NCBI GenBank assembly: GCA_003118195.1
Contig: BEXV01004059.1
Location: forward strand, 15,811-32,704
Direction: 5' to 3'
Source of the DNA: Hemicentrotus pulcherrimus
Taxonomy: Eukaryota; Echinodermata; Echinoidea; Camarodonta; Strongylocentrotidae
Length of the DNA stretch: 16,894 nucleotides
The notes under the pieces were generated by a model that did not search any database, was not told the origin of the DNA, and was given only the letters and a program-made list of their open reading frames with translations. A program made the translations under genes and the position numbers. The first letter of the stretch is position 1. The number at the start of each line of letters is the position of its first letter. Below are positions 1 through 9,307 of this stretch, in pieces.

Positions 1-1
1 A

Positions 2-2827
2 AAAAATGCTTTTAATAAACTTAAAAAGGAATACGATACCTTGAGTGAACAGTTAGATAGGGATCCAAATGAAAATGTTATTAGTAAGATGAAGGAAGTA
101 CAGAAGAAAATAGATACATATTATACACATAAATGTAAAGGGGCGTTTGTAAGATCGCGGTCAAAATGGATTGAGAAGGGTGAGAAGGCAAGCAAATATT
201 TTTTACAATTGGAAAAGAGGAATGGGCAGAAAAAAGAAATAGAAAGTTTACATGTGAATGGAAAAACTATTAAGGAGGATGAAAAGGTTTTACAGGAAAT
301 TCATAAATATTTTGAAAAAGTGTACGTTAAGGAACGCACGAATGTTCATGTTGATAACTATTTAAAAGATTTAATCATTAGTACTCTGACCGATGAAGAG
401 GCATCGAAGTGTGAAGGGTTGCTAAGTGAAAAGGAATGTAAAGACGCATTGCAATGTATGGGTAATAACAAAGCCCCTGGAAGTGATGGTCTTAGTGCTG
501 AGTTCTACAAGGTTTTTTGGTTAGAAATTAAAGATTTAGTTATTGCAAGCTTAAATGAGGGGTGTCACAAACAAAAATTATCTTCTTCCCAAAGGCAGGG
601 TCTTATTACGTTGTTATTCAAGATGGGGAATAGGGGTTATTTAGACAATTGGAGACCAATTTCGTTATTAAATAATTATTATAAAATTGCGGCAAGAGTA
701 CTGTCTAAAAGACTTCAACGTGTTTTATCAAGTATCATTTCAACTGATCAAAGAGGTTTTTATGAAGAAAAGATCCGCAGCAGAAAACATACGCTTAGTC
801 CAAGATGTAATTGACTTTTTAAAGACATCCAATAGTTCGGGAATTATATTCTTTTTGGATTTTAAAAAAGCATTCGACAATGTTTCTCATTTTTTCCTAC
901 TTCATGTACTACATAAATTCAATTTTAAAGAATCTTTTATATCCTGATAAAGGCCTTTTATACTGACGCCATCGGTCGTGTAATGAATAACGGATGGATT
1001 TCAGAAAAGTTAATTATTGAAAGAGGAGTTCGCCAGGGTTGCCCATTATCGGCATTACTTTTTAACATAATAGTGGAAATATTAGCATGCAAAATAAGAC
1101 AAAATAAAAACATTAAAGGGATTGATATACTTAGTGTTGATTTAGGTATTGATAGTTTAAAAATTTCCCAATATGCAGATGATACAACATTATTTGTGGA
1201 ATCTGTTAATGAGATACAATATATTATGAATAAAATTAAAGATTTTGGAGACTATGCAGGTCCGAAAATTAATTGGAATAAGACAGAAGTTATAAAACTG
1301 AATATTGTAGATAATTGTGTTCATGATAATGCCATTATATATACTGATCGACCTGTAAAATATCTAGGAGTATATGTAGGCGAAAATAAGAAATTGTTAC
1401 AAGATTTAAACTGGAATGTAAAAATAGATAAAATTCGAAATGTATTAAATATGTGGAAAATGAGAGATCTTACTTTTTATGGTAGAATAGTTGTTTTGAA
1501 AATGTTAGCGGCGTCACAAATTGTTTATACCACAACTGTTGTACCAGTACCAAAACATGTTTTACAGATATTGAACAGACTATTATTTTGTTTCTTATGG
1601 AACTCCAAAAAAGATAAAATTAAACGTAATGTAATTATAAGTGATATTGAAAATGGTGGATTGAATATGATTGATATTGCTAGTAAAATATCTTCACTTC
1701 GTTTGGCATGGATATCTCGTTTTTTTAAAGATAATGGCTCTTATTGGAAAAATATGTTTAGATACTGGTCCGACAAAATAGGGGGTTTGCCACTATGTTT
1801 ACATTTCAATTGTAACATGAAGGATATGAATTTATTATGCTCTAAACATAATTTGCCAGATTTCTATGTAGATCTTTTTTGTACTTGGTCAAAACTAAAA
1901 TTCATTGATATGTTTAAAGTAAGAAATATTCCGAATGAAATTATTTGGAAAAATAGTAACATTACCTTTAAGAAAAAAATACTGTTTTATCGAGAATGGC
2001 AAGAGGCCGGTTTATTCACAATTTGATTACAAATGGTGTTTGGAATGATTCTACAATACTAAATACAAAGGTGAAAGCACACCAGCTCTTATTTGATTTT
2101 AAATATACAAAATTAAAGAAAGCATTTCCACAGTGTTGGTTGGATAGAATTTGAACAAGAATGTGATATTTCGAATATGATAGAAATAGAAACAGGGGAT
2201 AAATTGAATGTTTTTGTTATGAAAGTGAAGGATTACTATCGTTTGTTATTACGTAAAAAGTCAAAGGAACCAAATATCATTTACTTTTGGAATTTTGTTT
2301 TAGATTTGGATAATGACTTTGTTTGGAAGGATGTATTTTTATTTAAATTAAAGCAAATTCGTAATAATAAAGTTAAACAGTTTAATTTCAAGATGATTCA
2401 TAGGTTTATTGCCTCAAAAGAAAACTTATATAAATGGCAAATTATTAATAATAATTTATGCAACTCTTGTGGACAAGATGACTCAACTTTTCATTTTATG
2501 TTATATTGCAAGGATGTGACTTTGTTTTGGAAAATAGTATGTAATTTGATTTTTAATCTATTCCAAATAGAAATACAAATAGACGAGAAGATAATAGTTG
2601 TAGGTAAGGATATTGGAAACAAGAAATATTCACTTCTGAATGTTATTTTAAATTATGCGCAATATGCAATTTATAAATGATACGTTAAAAAGATTGTTAA
2701 TGGTTCTGTGTATTGCCCAAATACTTTATTTTTGGAATTCAAGTCGTTGCTAAGATTATTTTTAAGATATGAATGTGTTAGCAGAGAGAATAATACTAAG
2801 CTGGAAGAATTGTTGAATGTACTTTAA
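2..2827 (+). pseudogene. LINE ORF2 fragment (L1/Tx1-like reverse transcriptase), frameshifted
   Basis: This is the 3' part of a non-LTR retrotransposon ORF2; the endonuclease half lies left of the window. In order it shows a basic linker (RSRSKWIEKGEKASKYF), a fingers motif (NKAPGSDGLSAEFY, from about 466), NWRPISLLN, motif A (LDFKKAFD, catalytic Asp at 858-860), motif B (RGVRQGCPLSALLF), motif C YADD (1172-1183), and a C-terminal knuckle Cx2Cx7Hx4C (2459-2509). The protein copies its own RNA at a nicked target. The frame is broken by one extra T in the run at 757-761, one lost base near 945, a shift between about 2003 and 2023, one extra T near 2150, and an in-frame TGA at 2678-2680. Homology resumes after each break and ends at TAA 2825-2827. 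The shifts come as two compensating pairs. The C-terminal knuckle and motif style fit the L1/Tx1 group; the exact clade is tentative. It is not functional as read. Confidence 0.95.
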
Positions 2828-2931
2828 TCTTTAGCCTATGTTATGTCTCACACCATCATTGAGTTATTAATGTACAAATGTATTATTATTATGGAAATAA
2901 AAACCTCGTTTGAGGATAAGAGAAAAAAAAA
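2828..2931 (+). mobile_element. LINE 3' UTR and A-tail
   Basis: About 100 bases follow the LINE stop codon. AATAAA occurs at 2896-2901, then a small hairpin (CCTC-GTTT-GAGG, 2904-2915), then a run of nine A at 2923-2931. Unrelated inverted-repeat DNA begins immediately after, so the A run is taken as the 3' terminus of the inserted LINE copy. No target-site duplication can be tested because the 5' end is outside the window. Confidence 0.7.
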
Positions 2932-3469
2932 TTTGATATCATTTGTGTGTATGGTGTGTTCACGCTTAGATGAACAGGAGGCATTGTTTGCGAGTCATAG
3001 TGCAAAAATCGACTTGCGCCAAAGTTGCTTATGTGATGTTTGAATATAAAATAAATTGGGATTTGGGTATTTATTCGGTCTTTGCAGATCCAAATAACAT
3101 CCCTAACAAAATAATTCATGCCACATATCTCAAATATCGAATATCAAATATCAACGAACATTTGTGCGCGTGTGTGTGTGTGTGTGTGACTTTGCTTCTG
3201 CAAAAGGCATATGCAATGCATTTCGATTGATACATTCAATTCATTCTCTCACTCCGCTAATCCCAACATAATACATGATGTACACATCACTTTGGCGCAA
3301 GTCGATTGTTCGCACACAAACAAAGCCTCCTGTTCATCCAAGCGTGAGCATATACCAGGCAAAAATGATACCAAATGATTGAGATAAAACACTCTTTCAT
3401 AAGATGTATAATTATTTACTGTTCATGGATGATTTTTAAAATAATTAGCAATTTTCTAGGTGTAAACTT
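2932..3469. mobile_element. Inverted-repeat (MITE-like) element, left end cut off by the LINE
   Basis: The segment 2932-3025 is an imperfect inverted repeat of about 3288-3376; for example GATGAACAGGAGGC on one side matches GCCTCCTGTTCATC on the other, and CGACTTGCGCCAAAG matches CTTTGGCGCAAGTCG. To the right the arm continues to 3469, ending CTAGGTGTAAACTT. The same arm occurs at 12885-12991 in a complete smaller relative. The matching outermost part of the left arm is missing because the LINE A-tail sits at that point. The centre (3026-3287) is unique and contains a GT microsatellite. No transposase is visible, so it is non-autonomous; the superfamily is not recognised. Confidence 0.75.
3164..3188. 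repeat. GT dinucleotide microsatellite
   Basis: An alternating GT/GC then pure TG run of about 25 bp inside the central region of the inverted-repeat element. Confidence 0.9.
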
Positions 3470-3875
3470 GTTATTGACTCACACGGTAGTATCATGCTGT
3501 ATATATATATATACAAATGTATTTTGAGTAAAACTCCATGAGAGGAGGTGCATGAGAAAATAACAAAACTATATGAAGGTTTGTTTCACGGCAAATAAGG
3601 AGGAGTTGTCTACGAATCCGTCATAATTCACTGACCAAATGGTAACTTTAGCAAAGTTACAATTGTTTCATTGAAACAACAGTTTCTTTAATCATTTTTT
3701 AAAGATCTTTTTATTAAATTTTTGAAACTTAAAGACACGGTAACATGAGTTATGAGACCCATAACGTTCCAGAGAAAATCAAAGTAAGAGTATTCCGGTG
3801 GGACGGAAAGTTCTCCTTAGAACTATAAGCTAAGAAAGATAACCAACAGTATTTTCAAGACTAAACCAACATTCC
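3470..3875. other. Non-coding stretch with small hairpins
   Basis: No gene is seen. It contains an AT run at 3500-3513, two adjacent perfect hairpins at 3642-3679 (listed separately) and a third at 3809-3824 (AGTTCT-CCTT-AGAACT). The rest is AT-rich with no recognisable element. Confidence 0.5.
3642..3679. repeat. Two adjacent perfect hairpins
   Basis: GTAACTTT-AGC-AAAGTTAC (3642-3660) is followed two bases later by TTGTTTCA-T-TGAAACAA (3663-3679). Each has an 8-bp perfect stem. The role is unknown; they may be the structured end of an old mobile element. Confidence 0.6.
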
Positions 3876-3970
3876 TTTTCAGGACTACGAAAACCTCAAG
3901 AAAGATTACCGAGAGTCCCTTTTTCAATTCTCCCTCTCTATCACATGGTGCACACTCAAGCCTAGTGTAT
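3876..3970. mobile_element. Degenerate half copy of the 15.7-kb hairpin MITE
   Basis: The segment shares with 15679-15825 the internal ATTACCGAG, the CTCCCTCTCT tract, the block CACATGGTGCAC and the end CAAGCCTA followed by TGTATA. The matching left arm is missing or too diverged to see. It is therefore a worn, truncated relative of that hairpin element. Confidence 0.7.
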
Positions 3971-4402
3971 AACCATTATTTTGTATTGTTACCAATGTTC
4001 TCTTCTTTTGTATATAGAAACGCTGAAGGAAGGTTTATTATCATCACTTTGAAATCATTTTGTCAATGTTTGATTTTAAAAAAATAAAGTGCAACAACTT
4101 TAATAGCGTAAAGGGAGGAATAATGAAACTTTTAAACAGAAATCTGACACATATTGGACAAGTCACATGAACTTTTGCAAGCGTTGATAAAATTGTGTAG
4201 GCCTAATATTTGAATTTCCTATACGATAATTTATCATTTGAATTGGACATTAAAATATCATTAATATTCCTTTCTTACAAAATTGAACTATTTAAAGGGC
4301 TATGCTTAATATAACGTATGGATGACAAAGTCTTGTATACCCCCCCCCCCCCCCTCCTCCACCTTTCCACGGAGAAAATTCACTGTTTTAATGCAATCAT
4401 AC
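3971..4402. other. AT-rich stretch downstream of the 66-bp exon, no certain gene
   Basis: Read on the minus strand, this is intron or 3' flank of the death-domain gene. Several weak acceptor-plus-short-ORF combinations exist (for example around 4180-4290), but none has a good pyrimidine tract and a convincing protein. The gene's next exon was not identified. AATAAA occurs on the minus strand near 4035. Confidence 0.4.
4340..4354. repeat. C15 homopolymer
   Basis: Fifteen consecutive C on the plus strand, followed by a TCCTCC-rich run. On the minus strand it lies about 50 bp inside the intron that follows the 66-bp exon. Confidence 0.9.
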
Positions 4403-4468
4403 CTGAGCTACTTTTCAGTGGAGTCGCCTGTTGGTCATGTGGATCCTGCTGCCTCGGGAAGTATTCAC
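4403..4468 (-). CDS. Short coding exon following the death-domain exon
   Basis: This 66-bp exon is inferred from splice signals and reading phase. On the minus strand the acceptor reads CATTTCCTGTAG, ending at 4469, and the donor is CTCAG|GTATGA at 4402. The death-domain exon ends one base into a codon (phase 1). Continuing here in phase gives an open hydrophilic peptide starting GEYFPRQQDPHDQQ and ending LKSSSG, and the exon again ends in phase 1, so it is symmetric. The segment probably forms a flexible tail or linker after the death domain; no domain is recognised in it. The intron between the two exons is 228 bp. A chance acceptor/donor pair cannot be excluded, but phase, splice sites and composition all agree. 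Confidence 0.6.
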
Positions 4469-4696
4469 CTACAGGAAATGTATACATATTTATTTGTGGT
4501 GTTTATGTATGCTGCCATGGCTCGAGAGAATCGAACATCCAAACATATTTTCCCATTTAGATACGAATAATATTCAAATTTCAGAAATCAAGCAATATAC
4601 ATGAACACATCGACAGTAAGACTACTAGACTGATCCAATTAAATTTGAATTTCATAAATAAATCGTTCATTGAGTTGCATTTAGGCGACTATTTAC

Positions 4697-4977
4697 CTTT
4701 GGACAATTTCTTTCCCTGTCCGCCAAGCTCCACCTCATGAAGCTTCTTCGCCAGGATTGATCGTGATCGACTTGTGTCTGTTTGTTTAGTATTCCACTTG
4801 ATCAGGATTTCCGTCATAGCCTCATTGTAGTTACCTCGATGATTCGCGAGAATTGCCTGTTGCCAATTATATGGGAACCCCAGAGCGGTGCACAGCTTTG
4901 AGTAACTAGTATGAGGTATGTCTCCGGAAAGACATACCATTTCGATTTCCTGTAAACATGTTAAAGTTTCCATTGTT
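4697..4977 (-). CDS. Death-domain exon of a multi-exon gene
   Basis: This internal exon encodes a complete death domain, a six-helix adaptor fold used for homotypic contacts in apoptosis and innate immune signalling. The minus-strand acceptor is ATATCCCTTTTACAG, ending at 4978; an alternative is at 4950. The donor is CCAAAG|GTAAAT at 4696. The exon is 281 bp, entering in phase 2 and leaving in phase 1. The translated core runs from about SGDIPHTSYSKLCTALGF, through ILANHRGNYNEAMTEIL and the conserved helix-5 Trp in LIKW, to LAKKLHEVELGGQGKKL, about 85 residues. Spacing and hydrophobic pattern fit a death domain rather than a CARD or DED, judged by eye. Partner domains are unknown: no receptor, ZU5, ankyrin or kinase exon was recognised nearby. 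Upstream exons should lie at higher coordinates. The ATG near 4974 is internal and is not taken as the start. Confidence 0.8.
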
Positions 4978-5267
4978 CTGTAAAAGGGATATAATACATG
5001 CGTTATACGGATCAATCTGGTGTTCAAATGAAACATATTTGGCTATCAAAAAAAAAATTGTGATATAAACCTAATCTTTACAAGAAATTGAAATATATTG
5101 CAGAGTTGATATAAAGTACTAAAAAAGTTTAACTAAATTAGATATCTGACGGTTGTTCGAGATACTTTTATATGAATAGATTTTTCGGTTGACTTGACTA
5201 GAAATGGTCGGTCATACTTACAATAAGAAAGAAAAAAAAAACGCCACATTGTACCAGAACTGAACTA
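4978..5267. other. Probable intron of the minus-strand gene
   Basis: AT-rich DNA with A-runs (for example 5047-5058 and 5231-5241) and no coding segment seen. It lies upstream of the death-domain exon on the minus strand. Confidence 0.4.
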
Positions 5268-5550
5268 TTTATTTCCGATTTACTTATTGCTAACTTCCAG
5301 AACTCGCAAGTTATGAAACACAAAATCGTTCCAATTATTTTCTATATGGCTAGCAAATCTGACAAAATCAGTAGAGACCAAGTATGTCAACTGTACAATA
5401 ATGGCGGTGTTTAAGCGATTTACATTTTTGTTCATCCATATAATGGATCAGAAGAGTTAAGTTATTCCAAGGTTCAAAGTCGGATTTGCCACATGTTTCA
5501 TTTCTTCTTTTGCCAGACTTTTTCTTGTCACGTGTATGAGGATTTTTTAC
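5268..5550 (-). CDS. Possible terminal exon, 60 codons plus 3' UTR with polyadenylation signal
   Basis: After a possible acceptor (CCAAATCTTTTAG, ending at 5551) the minus strand is open for exactly 60 codons from 5550 to the TGA at 5370-5368. AATAAA follows about 95 bases downstream at 5273-5268. The peptide is basic at first (RDKKKSGKRRN), then contains three Cys and a CGKSDFEPWNN segment, and ends CTVDILGLY. I do not recognise a family. It has no start codon of its own near the 5' end, so it would be a last exon. It lies upstream of the death-domain exon but ends in a stop, so it would be a separate gene, an alternative end, or chance. Open runs of this length arise by chance in such DNA; the balanced composition and the polyadenylation signal are the only support. 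Confidence 0.25.
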
Positions 5551-5817
5551 CTAAAAGATTTGGCAAACTTGACTCCTAGTTTGAAAATAGGTTATTTTTG
5601 TTAAGACCCTTTTTGGGTTGAACTTCTTATAACCCCCGAATCAAAGTGAATTATAAAGTAGTATATTTTAGGTCTTGGACGGGGGCGGCGGAGTGTCTTT
5701 TAGAGGGGACACTTCTGGAAAAAGGGGGCAACATACAAATGATAAACTGAAAAGGATTTGTATAATACATAATGTAAACATTGGTATATACCCGTACAAT
5801 GTAATGAATACATAACT
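5551..5817. other. Non-coding stretch
   Basis: No gene is seen. It includes a GC-richer patch around 5675-5730 (GACGGGGGCGGCGG) that looks like a repeat remnant. Confidence 0.4.
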
Positions 5818-5859
5818 ATAATAATAATAATGATAATAATAATAATAATCATCATAATC
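5818..5859. repeat. AAT/ATC trinucleotide microsatellite
   Basis: An imperfect ATAATAATAATGATAATAAT array ending in ATCATCATAATC. Confidence 0.9.
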
Positions 5860-6437
5860 TTTTAAAGTCCACTCCAAATTGTATTTAGTTTATTAACACC
5901 GAAATTGGAAATTCTTTTTGCGACTGATTATCGATCTAACTTCCAAGACGATCACCAATATGATCTGATTTTTAGGCACAATCTTATCATGAAAAATTGA
6001 ATAGGTCCTTTATAATTTTAATGAAAGCGAGCGTAACATATTACCAAATGCCTTACCAGATTATTATTCGTGTTAATGGCATGAACAGATAATTCAGCAG
6101 ATACTGTCAAAACTCAAATCATTGTCATGAGATCGAGCAGATTAAAAGAGACTAACACAATCCTTGTTGGAGTAAATCTTGTATTTTTGGACAATGTACG
6201 TGTAAATAAGCTGACTTTACAATACAATCATCACGTAATTTGAACTGTTATAGCGCCAATCAAAATGTCGTTTTTCATCACGATTTTTGTTTGTAATAAT
6301 GAATATATAATAAAGTAAATGTTTAGGCAACCAGTAAACATCCCCCCCCNTTTGAAATATCCATACAACATGCATAGAGAACATGAATGTGTCAAAATCA
6401 TGGTAAAAAGGAAGTCATAGAGGGAACTGGAAAGCAA
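5860..6437. other. Non-coding stretch with a C8-N assembly ambiguity
   Basis: AT-rich DNA with no gene recognised on either strand. A run of eight C at 6342-6349 is followed by an undetermined base at 6350, so the length of this tract is uncertain in the assembly. Confidence 0.5.
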
Positions 6438-6475
6438 GGAAGAAGAAGAAGAAGAAGAAGAAGAAGAAGAAGAGA
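6438..6475. repeat. GAA trinucleotide microsatellite
   Basis: About twelve AAG/GAA units. It produces a spurious poly-Ser reading frame on the minus strand. Confidence 0.95.
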
Positions 6476-7189
6476 GCGAAAGAGAATATAGCGCAGTGTT
6501 CAAATTCAGCTTCCTTTAAAATCACTTAACCCGATACTGATGATCGTTTATTTGCCATGGGATTGCCATGTGACGCCCCATAACATAGTACCGCAGTGTC
6601 GTTAATTGTCATCATAATATTCAATTAGTATGGTAGAAGACTTATAATGAGTGTTGAAAATATTCACATCTATTTCCCTATCTGTGCTATATCCCTTGAA
6701 AATCATTTTCAAAAACAAGTAAGGAAACATGTAACATATGGCATATAACCAATTGCCAAGACTTTTAATAAAATATCAAAACGTTAAACAAGGGGATGAT
6801 AAATATTTCAAGAAAGGGCGAGAGAGAGGGAGAGAGAGAATTAAGCGGGGACAGGGGGCATATATGGCTGGTGGTTCGCATGTTAAGTTTCATTTACATT
6901 TATTCAACCTGGTTCTTATGATCATTCATCCGTGTGACTGACACGCCACGGTACATGAAAAAAGAGAACCAAATGTCGTTGATTGTCTTAAGAGTATTAA
7001 AAATGCATTGTCAAAGAAGATACAAAATAATCGTGAGAAGAAGAAAAAAACAGTTCTCCTTTCTCTCCCTCTCTCTCTCTCTCTCTGTTTTTGTTCTCTC
7101 TCTCTCTCGCTCTGCCAAACCCTCCCATTATTGTTAACAACCGATTAGAATCAACTGTTTTATAAATTATTGCGAGTCCTAGCTGAAAG
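6476..7189. other. Non-coding stretch with GA and CT microsatellites
   Basis: No gene is supported. GA runs occur at 6820-6839 and CT runs at about 7054-7113 (interrupted by GTTTTTGTT). The open frames across them are low-complexity. Confidence 0.5.
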
Positions 7190-7640
7190 TGTAAATTTAC
7201 ACTTCAAGGGATTGGGGAACATTTTCTCACATTCTGAAACAAAATCCGCTCCCTGCACCCCACACCAATAACTGTCCTGCCAGTGTCATAAATAAGTTAT
7301 CAAAAATATGCTCATCTGACCGTGATTAAACACATAAAATCCCTGGTTTTCCGGGGGCTTCGCCTCCTCGACCTAACCAGGGACCCTGAGGCGGGCCCCT
7401 GGATGCACATCAGACCGTTTGTTATTGCATAAAACCTCTGAGCTTCCGGGGGCTCCGCCTCCTGGAACCCCATGCCAATTAGTGACCTCCCATTGTCATG
7501 AATAATGTAACCAAATATGTTAATCTGACCGTAATTAAATGCCCATAGCCCCTGAGCTTCCAGGGACTCGCCCCTTGACCCCCGCCAATTTACGCTACAC
7601 TCTACCTGATCGTAAATACTTACCCCGCCCACTTTGAAAA
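7190..7640. repeat. Diverged tandem repeat with GC-rich blocks
   Basis: Three related blocks begin with ATCTGACCGT or ATCAGACCGT (7314, 7409 and 7523) and run about 60 bp each to a segment of the type GAGCTTCCGGGGGCTCCGCC. The linking segments are also related: CACCAATAACTGTCCTGCCAGTGTCATAA near 7263 resembles GCCAATTAGTGACCTCCCATTGTCATGAA near 7473. GC content is visibly higher than the surroundings. A 116-codon open frame on the minus strand is a by-product of the repeat. It resembles dispersed GC-rich repeats of marine invertebrates, but no named family is assigned. Confidence 0.75.
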
Positions 7641-7980
7641 AAACTATAAGTAGGGCCTGCATGTAAGAGAGGGGTGATGCGGATTTTGCCTACCAAAATA
7701 TGCTTCCAAAATTTAAAGGGAAAAGAAATATCGGAAGGAGACAAAAATCGTTGTGAAAAATGAGGTCGTAGGCAATATTTGGGCGGAACCTAGCCAGAAT
7801 CCGTATTAGAGCCCTTGGTTCTAATTCGATTTCCTCAAAATTTTTGTTGTGAATAGTTACTCCGGATTAGTTTGGTGCCATTCAAAAGGGCAGCCGTTCA
7901 GTCAGAACCCATTGCTGTTTGCGCGTTATGTAGTGTATTGTACATTTATAATTCTGGGGGAAAACTTTACGATGTCGTCA
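7641..7980. other. Non-coding stretch
   Basis: No gene is seen. GCGGATTTTGCCTAC at 7679 is loosely mirrored by GTAGGCAATATT and GAATCCG at about 7768-7803, which may be an old inverted repeat. Confidence 0.35.
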
Positions 7981-8539
7981 TTAAAGTGACTGGGTAACAT
8001 TGTTGAAGGTTGATGACAAAAATTACTTAATTTTTGTATAAAATGTTACTTACTATATTCCTTCTACTGTACTTACCCTCTGACAGGCAAAAAATCCTGA
8101 ACAAATTCTCAAACCACAAAGATATCTATGGTTTTCTTTGAAGGCGTCGATGGGAGGCACCCTCTAACAGTGATTAACAGTAAATTCTCCCAACCATTTT
8201 TGAATTTTCCCCAACCGTTTCTCCATAAAAAAAAGACATAAAACAGGCTATAAAAAATCTGTCAACACTTAAATGTCTGGAATGGAATGCAGAGCCATTT
8301 TATTGCTTTGTGAGATTTCCATTCACCTAAAATGTAATTAAATTGTTCTATAGATCTAGCTCTAGACCTAGTTGGGAGAATTAAGGAATCGATCAGATCA
8401 GTTTTTCCCAATTTGTACCATGAATAATGGTCCGTTTTCACTCAAATTTTCAGATTATCTTTAAGTGTACATCTAGCATCGAAGTCACTACCTTAGAACC
8501 ACTATCTCTCATCTGAACAATGTTACCCAGTCCCTTTAA
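7981..8539. mobile_element. TTAA-flanked MITE, about 559 bp
   Basis: Left end 7981-8004 and right end 8516-8539 form a 24-bp inverted repeat with one mismatch. It begins TTAAAG(T/G)GACTGGGTAAC, and TTAA is at both outer edges. The interior carries no transposase or long ORF. TTAA at both borders would fit piggyBac-type duplication (TTAA) or Harbinger-type TWA duplication plus AT-rich termini; the sequence alone does not decide. A donor-like GGTAAGT on the minus strand near 8083 lies inside the element and is not taken as an exon. Confidence 0.75.
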
Positions 8540-9300
8540 AGGGCACATCTTGAAGCATCTAAATCCAAAGAATGAACGGATGTGGTTAGGATGGAGCTAT
8601 ATCGAACATCTTAACAATATGACACTTGGATTTTCCTTAACAAGTATATAGATACACAGAATGATAATACTAAATATGGTGCCTGGCTTGAAGTTAGGTG
8701 ACGCTCGGTTTAATGATGTATGTATATCTACACAATTTAGAGAACAACAGGGGGAAACTGCACATGATCTGCATTTTTAAGTGAAAAAACACAAAACTTA
8801 CAACCATCATGCACATTACCGTATCAATATGCAGTTATGCTATTCAAACTTCTCGACTTGTAGGCCCGGATAAAAGCCGTTGTAAAGGGCTATAGTTTGC
8901 CACACGCGCCATAGACCACTGTTCAAAATAAGAATGTGTATTGGGGTGGAATTTGACCGACGTTTAAAATGCGGTTCTTTAGACTTTAAATATGACACAC
9001 ATCATAATGCAATTGCTTAATACGATATTCGTATTATTTCATTTCTTTACCACTTTAACTCACTTTCCAAAAACCAGGTGAACACGAAAGATAGCCCGGA
9101 AACTTGCAGCGCTAACAACCCTTTTAGCCCCCCTAAAAACAGGTGTGAGTGAGCTATGCTAGAAATGTTCATCATCTATGATTAAAATCAATAAAATCAA
9201 TAATGATGTTCCATAATTCCATCAAATAGACAAATTGATCAAAAGAAATTTGATTAGAAAGCATTTGAGCAAAGAACCTATCAGTTGAGAGACGCAATTG
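8540..9300. other. Non-coding stretch
   Basis: No exon or element is recognised on either strand. The sequence is moderately AT-rich and unremarkable up to the SINE. Confidence 0.4.
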
Positions 9301-9307
9301 CTCATTA

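Noticed and set aside
6231..6503. Poly-Ser minus-strand frame
   Set aside because: Translation of the GAA microsatellite, and it also crosses an undetermined base at 6350.
7312..7662. 116-codon minus-strand open frame
   Set aside because: It follows the GC-rich tandem repeat blocks exactly; the protein repeats (EAxPPEAQ-type) come from the DNA repeat, not from selection.
8083..8137. Minus-strand exon ending at GGTAAGT
   Set aside because: Lies within the TTAA MITE and has no convincing acceptor.
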